Source of the DNA: Elysia chlorotica
Lineage: Eukaryota; Mollusca; Gastropoda; Plakobranchidae
Reading direction: 5' to 3'
DNA: 64,000 bases
NCBI GenBank assembly: GCA_003991915.1
Contig: RQTK01001020.1
Coordinates: 86,103-150,102 of the forward strand
Under the pieces are notes generated by a model. That model saw only the letters and a program-made list of their open reading frames with translations, was not told the origin of the DNA and made no database searches. Positions 22,540-31,763 of this stretch are shown one piece after another (the stretch's first letter is position 1; the number at the start of each line of letters is the position of its first letter). The position numbers and the translations under genes were made by a program.

Positions 22540-23140
22540 GAGACGACGTGTAGCTTACTTGTAGCGGGTAGAGCTCCAGTGACATCCGCTTGGGATTCCC
22601 CTGACCTAGTTTCTCCCTACAAGTCAGCTCTACACGCTACCGGTAAAGTTGGCCTGCGCGTAACGTGTAGGAGGCCTTCTACACGTCGACACTTTAAACG
22701 TGTTTTTAGCCACAATAAAGATTTGATTTTAATAGCCTAAAGTTAGTTTTGCATTAGTTTTTCAAATTCTAGTCCATTGAAAGAAGATTGGGCCCTGAAA
22801 GTAGATTTCTTTCGGTCGAAAAGTGGTTTCAAAATACATGCTTCTCAGCTGTCGAGTTTTCGTTACTTTGGGTATGGATCTCTAGTATAGATCTAATGAT
22901 CTTATTATGGTTCTTTGTTTGTTTTTGACGGTTGTCGAGACTGTGTAACCGCATTCATATATAATAGGAACCTAGTTCTAGTTTTGATTAGATATATATC
23001 CACATTGTTTAAACTTGAAATAAAAACAATAACAAAAGCTACAAGTCGACCTGTGGGTACGCTGCTATAAGGCTTTTCAGCCAAGCGATGACTTGTAGCG
23101 CAAGCCTCGTTTTCCTACACGCTACCGGTACAAGTATGGT
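22540..23140. other. GC-richer island with repeated CTACACGCTACCGGTA word
   Basis: Within an AT-rich spacer, 22,540-22,690 and 23,035-23,140 are GC-rich and share CTACACGCTACCGGTA (about 22,631 and 23,114) plus ACAAGTC and TGTAGCG words. On the - strand a possible donor CTACAA/GTAAGC lies near 22,555. It could be an exon or an internal regulatory patch. No frame or RNA family was recognised. Confidence 0.35.
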
Positions 23141-23364
23141 TGCTATAACTCTCTAATACCAAAACATAACGCTTTTAAATTAGCTTAAGATGGGTTTTTC
23201 TCTTTCAAGAACAATGTGTACTACATTCTTACCTTTATGCCACTGGTCTTGGGGTTTACTCAGCATTTGCCCATCTGAAAAGGGGTGGGTGGGGGGGACC
23301 TTTTTTTTTTTAAATGCGCAAAAAATCTTAAGCAACGGTTAGTGGTGGTTTGTGAAAGGAAAAC

Positions 23365-23445
23365 AAGGCTGTCAGTAACGAGGAATTCCAAAAAAAGATA
23401 TCGTCAAAGAACATGTCTCTGAAGGGAAATTCGTCATCCAGCCTT
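23365..23445 (-). ncRNA. Box C/D snoRNA, family B, copy 2 (variant C boxes)
   Basis: Stem AAGGCTG/CAGCCTT; box C is ATGACGA (23,431-23,437) and C' is TTGACGA, both with U-to-C at the same position; box D CTGA (23,372-23,375). The 18S guide is the same as copy 1, GGAATTCCTCGTTA. The concerted change in both C boxes is shared with copy 3. Confidence 0.82.
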
Positions 23446-24009
23446 ATAATCATATTTCTATTTTGGTATTCAGAAAAAGAAAAAAACTTAAAACTAAACT
23501 AAGCTAGCCTGCTTATGAAAATTGTAATGAACATGGCCACTTCCAAATCAATACTATGTTAATATAAATAATGGAGTACTTAATAACAGGCCTATTCAAC
23601 GTGCGCCATTAGAAATAATGTGGAGGCGGTTACAATTTTCCTAACAAATTCGTGTTTTATATTACAAAAATGCTTGAAAGGCATATAAGAATGATTTAGG
23701 ATTATAAAAGAAGAATAAAGAAATAAATTGCAGGCTTACACATATATAAATAGTACACAGTAGGCTTTTTATATTGTTTTATATATTGTCTATAAGCGTT
23801 CCGGTCAAATTAAAAAGAAAAAAAAAGAGCTTTACAGGGCATAATAATAAAATTGCCAGCCTATGAAGCACTTAATATAGGTTTATTGTGTCAAAAAAAG
23901 GTTGTCAAAAAATTAAATAACATTAGTGGGATCAAATAAATGGAAAAAAATGGTTAAATTGAAAAGGACTATAAAATTGAAATTTAATTAAGACAAAAAT
24001 AGCTCCAAC
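23446..24009 (-). other. Spacer between family B copy 2 and the P-element relic
   Basis: AT-rich. The first about 90 bases recur at 26,370-26,460 (GGTATTCAGAAAAAGAA, GAACATGGCCACTTCCAAAT), so it belongs to the segmental duplication. Nothing else was seen. Confidence 0.6.
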
Positions 24010-25080
24010 CTAGGATAGCTTCAATACCTTTTGTTTTGGCTCCTTCTCAGATGGCAGGTTTGTTATCTTACGAAAATTGTTGAAAAATATATTGCTCAAT
24101 GTGAAGCAATGGTAATGCTTTATTTTAAAGTCAAATGCTTCTGAGATCTTGAGCAGTGTATCACTTAGAGAATTTCTGCACACATGGTTGACTATGGAGG
24201 AAAAGACTATGCAGCGAAAATTTGTCCACTGACAGGTTGAATCATTAGCTTTCTTCAAACCACCTCTGTCTAAACTTGAAGTAAACTCTCCAAACTTTTC
24301 AAAATAACTATATGTGTCCTCGCGTTCTTCACAAACATCATCTTTCTGTGTCACATAACCAGCTTTTATTATAAATTAAACTGTGCTTTATCTCATCTTT
24401 CAATGAATGTTCCAACTCTGGGACAACTTTTCTACCAACCCACAAACATCCTCTGCCCATTGAAAATTGACATTTATGACAACTATGACCAGAGTCTGTA
24501 GAAAATTCAATATCAGCAAGTAATCGCAGCAATACTTTTGTTTGAAATATATTAACTTTTTCTAGTATTTGTTGGACATTAATAAAGTAGCCTATGTTCC
24601 ACCACTGCCCTGTCTTAATTTTCTGAAGGCCTTTTCAATGGGATCTGTAGTAAACTTTAAAAGTAAAACATAGTCGGAAGATTCCAACAAAAATTTAACA
24701 AGATTATTGATGCCATTGCATGTATAGATGCTGGATTGCTAGAGAGGTATCACAGGTTAATTTCTTCACTTTTTTACCTTGTTCTTCTTGTAAATCTAAT
24801 GCAAAGACAGAAAACTCCTTTATTTTGTTTAATCGAGCATCATCTTGAGAATAAATGGCTTTATTCAGAGGGTCTCAATGACGTTTGTCTTCAAAAATAG
24901 ATTTTACATTCATTATCTTCCAAAATTCAATCATTTTAGAAATAAAATTTACTGTCTCATCCACATTGTCCTCTTGCATACCATTTGCTTTCATCCATTT
25001 TTCTCCTTCTACTAAATCCCTTGGTAATCGATAGACAGTAATCTTGTCATTATCATTTATAATCTAAAAAGAATTATAGG
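24010..25080 (-). pseudogene. P-element/THAP9-type transposase relic (C-terminal part)
   Basis: Conceptual - strand pieces read in order, with stops and frame breaks between: DKITVYRLPRDLVEGEKWMK, ISKMIEFWKIMNVKSIF, YVLLLKFTTDPIEKAFRKLR (then QGSGGT), LLRLLADIEFSTDSGHSCHK, and a Cys-containing C-terminal part. The TDPIE-F-x-LRQ-G-GG pattern and the WxxxNxKS motif match the C-terminal half of P-element-like transposases. The N-terminal THAP and RNase H-like parts are absent. It is a dead copy inserted in the snoRNA array. Confidence 0.8.
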
Positions 25081-25254
25081 AAAAGAGAAATTAATAGGCT
25101 TTACCACTACATAAGCGGACGACCCAAGACTTCCTCAATATTACAATGCCCTATTCACTACACTTCAGTATTACTAGATCTATGACTTGGACTACAAACC
25201 ACAGTAGGCTTATGAGTTTACAAAGTAAACACTCGTTAACTCCCACAGTGTAGA

Positions 25255-25325
25255 TATAGACTAGATTTAGATCTAGACTGAATTTTAGACCTAGAATCTA
25301 GAGGTCTAGATCTAGATCTAGTAAT
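25255..25325. repeat. TCTAGA/AGATCT palindromic low-complexity patch
   Basis: Runs of overlapping TCTAGATCTAG palindromes with few interruptions. Similar patches are at 32,826-32,865, 33,170-33,210, 33,390-33,430 and 38,490-38,595, all near the two array promoters or duplication edges. Confidence 0.8.
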
Positions 25326-25334
25326 TATTTTTAA

Positions 25335-25360
25335 GAAATTCATCATCTAGCTTTTATAGC
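25335..25360 (-). pseudogene. Truncated family A snoRNA (box C end only)
   Basis: Only the 5' end (stem plus ATGATGA and GAATTTC) remains, at the edge of the duplicated block 25,340-25,930. Box D and guide are lost, so it cannot form a snoRNP. Confidence 0.75.
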
Positions 25361-25838
25361 AGGGTGGAGTAGGATACACATGTGCTCTTGAGATTACTTA
25401 TTTCACTATGACAAAACATGAAAAAGACAAAGCGAACACAACCATTTCACTCAAGATTATCATATTCTTAAATTTGTGACGGATAAAAAATTGGAAAATC
25501 TATCTCTCGTAACAAAATTGATTTGGGTTTTCAAATATACTTTGATACATAACCAAAAATAGATGAATGTGTATTGTGTTCATTGTCAATGAGGTTTTTG
25601 GCGATCATGTGTGACATGCCACACCAGACTTCCAGGTCATCACAAAATTGGTAACGCTATATTCCCAACCACACAAAAACATTTACTGAAGTTAAATGGT
25701 CATGCTAGTAGGCGTTATATATCAATTTAAGCATTTCTAAAATTTAAACATCCTGGCATATTGACCTTTGCTCAAATTCCCAGATTGAATACTAAAAAAA
25801 AGGATGCTTGAGAGAAAAAATGGTAATGCCTCAAAAAA

Positions 25839-25908
25839 ACTTCCTTCAGAGAAGATAGATAATCATTGCATTCATCTGTCCCTATCTTATTTATCATCAT
25901 CAGGAAGT
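25839..25908 (-). ncRNA. Box C/D snoRNA, family D, copy 2
   Basis: Essentially identical to copy 1 (22,238) with the stem ACTTCCT/AGGAAGT, box C and box D intact. It arose with the surrounding spacer duplication. Confidence 0.8.
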
Positions 25909-25909
25909 A

Positions 25910-26679
25910 TGTATAGTAAAATTACTTTTCAGATACAAATCTTTGAGTTTATTGTAAAGTGTCAAAAGCTAAGGAGGCTTCCATCTTGGAAATATTTAAC
26001 TTTGCCTTGTTTTCACCACCCCAAGTTAAATTCCAAATTATTTGTAGACGTTTTCTAAGTAAACTAGATTCATGTAATTTTACTGAAAAATGTTTTTTTT
26101 TTTATTTTTCAAAATGTTGAATTATTATGATTAACTTTTAAAAATATAAAAAACATTTCATGGGACTTGAAAGTGGTAAAAAACGTTTGGTCTTTTGAAA
26201 AAAATAATTTTGGCTTCTAGTCTTAACTTTAGCCGGCTTCAACAGAGAGAAGTAATCACCGCCTCCACATTTTAAAATGGTCTGCACGATGAGGAGGCTG
26301 TTAATATAGTAAGCTATGATCGCGTATAATATCTTGACAATTTCATCTAAACAGCATAAGCCGTATAATCATATTTTTGTTTTGGTATTCAGAAAAAGAA
26401 CAAAACTTAAATAAGCTAGCCTGAAAATTTTAATCTGTAATGAACATGGCCACTTCCAAATCAACACGAAACCACACAAATAATGTGACTAAACAAACAT
26501 CGCCAGATTATTTGACTTATCCATTAACAAATAACTTATTAAAGGCACTCAATTCATTAATTTATTAAAAGAAAAGCATTTCTGAACATGGACTGATCGT
26601 TACATGTAAACATCCCACCCAAATAATTTTTAAACTATTTTTTTATATAAGGCAAAAAACTTAAAATGCAACTTGAGAA
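25910..26679 (-). other. Spacer between family D copies 2 and 3
   Basis: AT-rich, containing the 26,370-26,460 copy of the 23,440 segment. The short frame at 25,804-26,058 on the + strand runs through the snoRNA antisense and is not a gene. Confidence 0.55.
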
Positions 26680-26753
26680 AAACTTCCTTCAGAGAAGATA
26701 GATAATCATTTAAGTCATCTGTCCCTATCTAATTTATCATCATTTGGAAGTTT
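26680..26753 (-). ncRNA. Box C/D snoRNA, family D, copy 3 (diverged)
   Basis: Stem AAACTTCC/GGAAGTTT extended to 8 bp, box C ATGATGA (26,737-26,743), box D CTGA (26,689-26,692). The guide AGATAGGGACAG and the TATCTATCTTCT segment are unchanged, while loop sequence and flanks differ from copies 1 and 2. Conservation limited to boxes, guides and stem pairing supports function. Confidence 0.85.
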
Positions 26754-26967
26754 AAATGAGGTTTCTCTTTAATTTTTACATATTCCAATTATTTTAAAAG
26801 CAACCAATACCACTTACCTGAAGGTCCTAACCCCTGAAAATTACTCAGCACTGGGCGATATATCTGGTGAAAAAAAGAATTTAAACTTAAGACGATACGA
26901 CAACAAAAAATATATGGGTAACAAATCTGCTGTGTAAGCATAGATCAGTGGTGTTTTGTGATATGAA

Positions 26968-27051
26968 AAAAGGCTGTCAGTAACGAGGAATTCCAAAGAA
27001 TGATATCGTCAAAGAACATGTCTCTGAAGGGAAATTCGTCATCCAGCCTTT
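26968..27051 (-). ncRNA. Box C/D snoRNA, family B, copy 3 (variant C boxes)
   Basis: Stem AAAGGCTG/CAGCCTTT, box C ATGACGA, C' TTGACGA, box D CTGA (26,977-26,980), guide GGAATTCCTCGTTA. Same variant boxes as copy 2. Confidence 0.82.
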
Positions 27052-27954
27052 TAGTCATCTCTTATGTTTAAGTAGTGATATTTTCAAAGGTTGACAATAA
27101 GATGATCACTAACCTCCCCCTCCCCCTATTTTCAAATTTGTACGACACAATTTCTGCAGTTCTACGATTTGTCAGAGCCTAAGACCTTTTTGTTAGTACT
27201 CCCCGCAGCACGCAACAGAAAGGATTTAAGGAGGTGATTCTAATTCTGCTGATATACAAGAATAACCTGAAATTCAATATTAAAAACAAAACATGCCCAC
27301 GTCTTTTCCTCGGTTCATTTTAATTAAATTTTTTTACCTATTCAAGTCTACTTTTGCGATTGCCGATGCATTGCTGACTAAAGGGTCGCACCAAGAAACG
27401 CATAACGTTACATAAAAAATTCTTCGGTATAAATATTTATTGAGATTTACCGGGATTGACAAAGAAAGCAAAAATATTTAGCTGCATGTGTACTTCCGTT
27501 TTAAAACTAAAGTTCTTGTAGGTAATAGAGGATCGGAAATCGAAACTACAAGACAAAGAAATTAGCAAAACAAAATGGTAGCGCTGATCAGATTTCGCAA
27601 TTTTTAGGGACAGTTCGCGATCGCATCCACCGAAATCTTTGCTGCCGCATTATCTAGGTTTACCAGGATCGACATCGAAAGGAAAAATATTTAGCTGCAC
27701 ATGTACTTCCGTTTTAAAACTAAAGTTGTGATATGAAAAACAGCGTCGCCTCGTTTCTGTGTTTTAATTAAAGGTAATGCCGACCGGATTTAACAATTTT
27801 TTAAGGATACCCCAGCCGCGAAAACTTTGCTGCGCAGAAAATCGGGAACCCCTGGGCGTGCTTAATGGGTTTTAAAAAAAGCAACGCATAGTTATATATT
27901 GAATCCAGAAAAATCCACCCCATAGTTACTGAGAAGAAATGGATCACGGATAAT
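27052..27954 (-). other. Spacer with a short internal duplication
   Basis: About 55 bases ending in TACTTCCGTTTTAAAACTAA occur at 27,455-27,510 and 27,655-27,725. Moderately GC-rich around 27,350-27,880. No RNA family or frame was recognised. Confidence 0.5.
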
Positions 27955-28051
27955 GGCTCAGACATCCAAGGAAGGACAAGGGGCCATCTTCAGAACAAGA
28001 GCAGTTCTTCTGGTGGAAACCGCGAATGTTGGAATGGACTTCATCATAGCC
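27955..28051 (-). ncRNA. U14 snoRNA (SNORD14), copy 4
   Basis: Intact 97-nt U14, identical in boxes and 18S-pairing segments to the triplet at 16.2-17.3 kb but isolated 10 kb upstream in the same orientation. Flanks are unrelated beyond the RNA, so selection or gene conversion keeps the core constant. Confidence 0.95.
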
Positions 28052-28718
28052 GATTATCTCATGATAAATCTTTAGTTAAAATCTGTGTGGTATGAATACA
28101 AAAGACATACCTAATTTCTGGTGGGTCGTCTTCAGCTAGCACCACACCTGGAGATTTAATAAAATTGTTTAAGTCAGGCATTTTATTTTAAATTTAATCA
28201 GTTGGATTGACACATAACATAAAAGTGTCTCAGTATTGTGACTGTCATCCAGAATTTTCAGTGAGAGAGTTCAAATTTCATCAAAGACACAATATAAAGA
28301 ATAGGACCAGCACCATTTATTTTTACCAAAATTAGCTTCACCAACATGTATATATGAAGCATACATATATATATATATATATATATGAAGCACTACAGTA
28401 ACTACTTAAGTCATGAAGAAAAAATCTTCCACATTTCTAGAGTATTATATATATTATATATATCAAAATAAAAATTTTTGAAAGATGAAATACATGTCAT
28501 ATGCATCCCTCTTATATCATAGTAAGTATCACAGTGCTGTGTTCACTAGCCATACTACAAATCTGTGACTTCCCTCCACCATTTTCTTAAACAAGACTCA
28601 TTTAACATTTGAACGACATTTCCCACCCAATTTTTAAATGGATTAGATTAGTAAATCTATGTACTCATGCAAACCATATGCAGCAAAAAAAATTTTAAAG
28701 TTTAAACATTTCAACTTT

Positions 28719-28790
28719 CAAGGCTCAGATCTAGGTGGTAGTTAATATGTCTTCATCAAGTTAAGAAATTTAAAATGCATCATGGCCTTG
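28719..28790 (-). ncRNA. Box C/D snoRNA, family C (U24-related guide), copy 1
   Basis: Stem CAAGGC/GCCTTG, box C ATGATGC (28,777-28,783, last A replaced by C), C' TTGATGA, box D CTGA (28,725-28,728). The guide ACTACCACCTAGAT abuts box D. It pairs with the same 28S segment as the SNORD24-like RNA but is two bases shorter before box D, moving the predicted target two bases 3'. Not named. Confidence 0.8.
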
Positions 28791-28992
28791 GAGACATTGA
28801 GAACATAACATTTTCAATATAGGTGTACTCTGGTAACTACCGACCTTTTTTGACAGCTTTTCGAGATGGACACCATGTGTAAAGTCAGACAGTTCACTGT
28901 GGAAGGATCAAGGGGTGAAAAAGGATTATGGATAACCTCCAAATACAAACTAATACACTATTCTGTATATTATTACATTACACTTTACAGTG

Positions 28993-29066
28993 CAAGACTC
29001 AGATCTAGGTGGTAGTTAATGTCTTCACCATATTCAGAAGAAATTTAAAATGCATCATAGCCTTTG
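28993..29066 (-). ncRNA. Box C/D snoRNA, family C, copy 2
   Basis: Same guide ACTACCACCTAGAT and box D CTGA (28,999-29,002), box C ATGATGC (29,052-29,058). The terminal stem is weaker (CAAAGGC against GTCTTG), so it may be decaying. Middle part diverged from copy 1. Confidence 0.75.
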
Positions 29067-29255
29067 AGACATTGAGAACATAAAGCTTTTCAAATACACT
29101 TTGACTCTTTGGTAACTACTGACCTCACAGCTCTCTCGAGATAGGCACTTTGTCCAAAGTCGGAGGGTGAACTGTGAAAGGAAAAAATTAGAAAGGATTA
29201 ATTTAATGAATACATCAAAACAAAAAGTAAAACTGCCAATGGAAGAAGTACAAAT

Positions 29256-29386
29256 GAATGTAAGCCAGATTTTCATATGCTGTGAGGGTGTATCCCGCAA
29301 CATGTTGGTGTCAGGCTTCTCTTGCTTTCTGCCCTGCTTGACACAGTGGGAGACATGGATCTCACACAGTAACACTAGAGGGCATT
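29256..29386 (-). ncRNA. Box H/ACA snoRNA, family A, copy 1
   Basis: 5' hairpin closed by GCCCT/AGGGC with inner GTGTGAGA/TCTCCCAC, hinge AGAGAA (fits ANANNA), 3' hairpin closed by GCCTGA/TCTGGC with inner stems CATGTTG/CAGCATATG and GGG/CCC, then TTACATTC with ACA three bases from the 3' end. About 131 nt, a standard H/ACA size. Target and human name not recognised. Four further copies are at 29,719 (-) and 38,993, 39,592 and 40,052 (+). Confidence 0.87.
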
Positions 29387-29718
29387 TTACAGATTCAATA
29401 TCTTAACACTGATTTCCCCCATATGTAGATAAAATGAGATAGGAAAAAAGAAGACAAAAAAAATGGTCATGACGCTAACAGGTGAAAAAAAACGAACAAG
29501 AAGTAAAAAATAAATACAGGATCGACAACAAGCGTAGAAGTGTGATGTTCGAGTCTGCAGTTACGCCAAAGGTCTGATTTATAAACGAGAGAATAGATGA
29601 GGGATAAATTAGTAGAAAATTCCCCATGACCATTGCAAAGACAGAGGGAGAACTAAAAGGAATAAGGGGTGAAAAACAAAATTATAGATAAATTGCTCAG
29701 GACAAAGCAGAATGTAAC

Positions 29719-29849
29719 TTATGTAAGCCAGATTTTCATATGCTGTGAGGGTGTATCCCACAACATGTTGGTGTCAGGCTCCTCTTGCTTTTTGCCCTGC
29801 TTGACACAGTGGGAGACATGGATCTCACACAGTAACACTAGAGGGCATT
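29719..29849 (-). ncRNA. Box H/ACA snoRNA, family A, copy 2
   Basis: Same two-hairpin fold. The hinge reads AGAGGA (ANANNA), the 3' end TTACATAA. It shares the unit flank (TTTATCCCTCATCTATTCTC on the - strand, 29,590-29,612) with the + strand copies, showing a common repeat unit of about 0.5 kb. Confidence 0.87.
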
Positions 29850-30165
29850 TTTACAAAAGCATCGCCTTCCCCCTGCTCTTTTAAATGACAATAAACTTTG
29901 CAGAACATGCAAGCTCCTAACATAACCACGGTATTTAAAACAATCATGTACTATTTTGATCTGCTTTGTAGTCAAGATGTAAAGCAAGGTAATTTACTGA
30001 CACCAAAAAACAACCTGAAATAATTTTAAAAAATCAAGCCCCATATCCCCAGCCTGTATAACTTTCTCTCCCCTCTCTTTGAGACTACCATCATAAAGTA
30101 TGTAAATAAGTGGGAATCATAGAGTACTATAGCAAACTAGAACAAGAACGTTTGAACATTTCATT

Positions 30166-30298
30166 ATTTGTAGGCAGGCCATGAATCAGATCAACCATGG
30201 TTCCATTGACTGGGATTAAACCTGCCGCTCTATGTATCCTCCACTGATTTAAAGGTCCATCATCGCTCTGAAAGCTCTGGCCCGATGCCCGGGAGGAT
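30166..30298 (-). ncRNA. Box H/ACA snoRNA, family B, copy 2
   Basis: 133 nt with ATCCTCC/GGAGGAT and GGCAGG/CCTGCC stems and terminal TACA. It differs from copy 1 at a few loop positions; the 5' hairpin has GGACC where copy 1 has GAGCC. The hinge is ATACATAGAG, again not strict ANANNA. Confidence 0.85.
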
Positions 30299-30757
30299 TG
30301 CAAGTTGAGAATGAAATGGACCCAATATCTGTCTATAGATATAATATCACTAAAGCTTTTAATTATATTAATAACTATTGATGTTCGCAAATAAGCTGCA
30401 GATTTTAAAATGAAAATCCTAAACGATTTTGGAAGCGAACAACATTGTCAATGAGGGAAGACAGGCGTAAATGTTGAACATGGAGTAAAAGATGAAACCA
30501 ATCAATCCACTGTTAACTGTTATTTTCACCTAAAAGAAATCAGCCAGACTTTAATATGTGAAAATGGTAATGGTAATGAAAGGAATGGAAGTTGACTTTA
30601 CTAATGCCCACAAAGCAGAGTAAACCATCTGTTGTTCGATGTGTCTACCCATATTTCTCTTAAATGACAAAAAAGGATTTAACAAGGACAGAGAAAACAA
30701 TAACTTAGTTTACTGTAGTTGCCTGAGTAAGGAGTGGGAGGTGCAAAAATAAGGGAG

Positions 30758-30840
30758 GACTCAATCAGAATAAATGGAACGGTTGATTGTGTAATCACAC
30801 TATTTCATGTGGTAGAATCATTTTATTCATCATTTGAGTC
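30758..30840 (-). ncRNA. SNORD47-like box C/D snoRNA, copy 2
   Basis: Terminal stem GACTCAA/TTGAGTC (7 bp), box C ATGATGA (30,827-30,833), AATGATTCTACCACATGAAA, then CAACCGTTCCATTTATT before box D CTGA (30,765-30,768). Closer to human SNORD47 than copy 1. Confidence 0.9.
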
Positions 30841-31206
30841 TGTAAGTTAAAATGTTTTAGCAGTCAACATCAGTTTTATTTTAAACATGGGTTGTATTTC
30901 TCCACCCATCCAAAACAGCCTTTGCTATTTAGATAAAGTCAACCCCCCCCCCCCCCCAAAAAAAAAACAAAGCACATGTGTTGGTGCTTATAATACAATT
31001 ATAAATAATTGGAAATAGCTGAAGGTAGTGTAACAAGTAAGGTTAACTTAGGTGAGATAAATATGGCTGGAGGGACAGTGTCAGCGGATCTAACACACAA
31101 CTATTTTGAAAAACCATAAATCAAACAAAGCATTAGTATTGGTTAGCTAGTAAACTTCATCGCTCCAATTTTTATTTTTACTTTTTAATCTAGAAAAGAG
31201 GGGAGG

Positions 31207-31289
31207 AGCAAAGCTCAGAGATCTAGGTGGTAGAATTTTTTTGCATCAGCAACTTCAGATAGCAAATATTGGATCATCACTGCTCTGCC
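31207..31289 (-). ncRNA. SNORD24 (U24)-like box C/D snoRNA, copy 2
   Basis: Nearly identical to the copy at 18,982: stem GCAGAGC/GCTTTGC, box C GTGATGA, D' guide TATTTGCTAT, D guide CTACCACCTAGATCT. The order SNORD80-SNORD24-SNORD47 reading leftwards is the same here (31.7, 31.2, 30.8 kb) as at 20.2, 19.0 and 18.4 kb. Confidence 0.9.
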
Positions 31290-31690
31290 AAGGAAAACTA
31301 AATTATATTTATCAATTTTAAGAAAGAGCGAACATTTCACATGGTCACAGCTTCACCCAAGTTTAGCAATTTTTCAAATACAAATATTTAATGCATTTTT
31401 TGCGGCCGCAAATGTCCAAATATTACCAAAGGCAAAATTTGGCAAATTCCTCAAAATTGGCAATTCTTGACAAATTTCGAAAATGCGAGAAAATTTTCGG
31501 TGCGATCTTATTGAATATTTTTAAGAAGATTGATAGCTCCTAACTGCAAGCAAGTACACTGCTACGATGATTCGGCTTGATTCCCCCCTCCCCCCTACTT
31601 CCCATTATCTTTGTATACACTCCCTGAATCCTGTAGACCCATAACCATAAATAAATTAAGTAGGCCTACAATATTGCCAAGTTGGTGAGA

Positions 31691-31763
31691 AAGCCATATC
31701 AGATAGGGGCGAAATTTTCTCATTCACGACGAATGCCAAGAATTCAATCATCATACATGGCTT
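31691..31763 (-). ncRNA. SNORD80-like box C/D snoRNA, copy 2
   Basis: Stem AAGCCA/TGGCTT, box C ATGATGA (31,748-31,754), box D CTGA (31,699-31,702), guide AATTTCGCCCCTAT. It is the most promoter-proximal snoRNA seen in the left unit. Confidence 0.87.

Noticed and set aside
24010..24532. Two apparent host proteins on the - strand
   Set aside because: They are consecutive pieces of one P-element-like transposase with stops and frame breaks between them.
29167..29884. Repeated short proteins with SQIFICCEGVS...NMLVSGF (- and + copies at 29 and 39-40 kb)
   Set aside because: They are translations of the H/ACA family A RNA, whose two-hairpin-ACA architecture explains the conservation.
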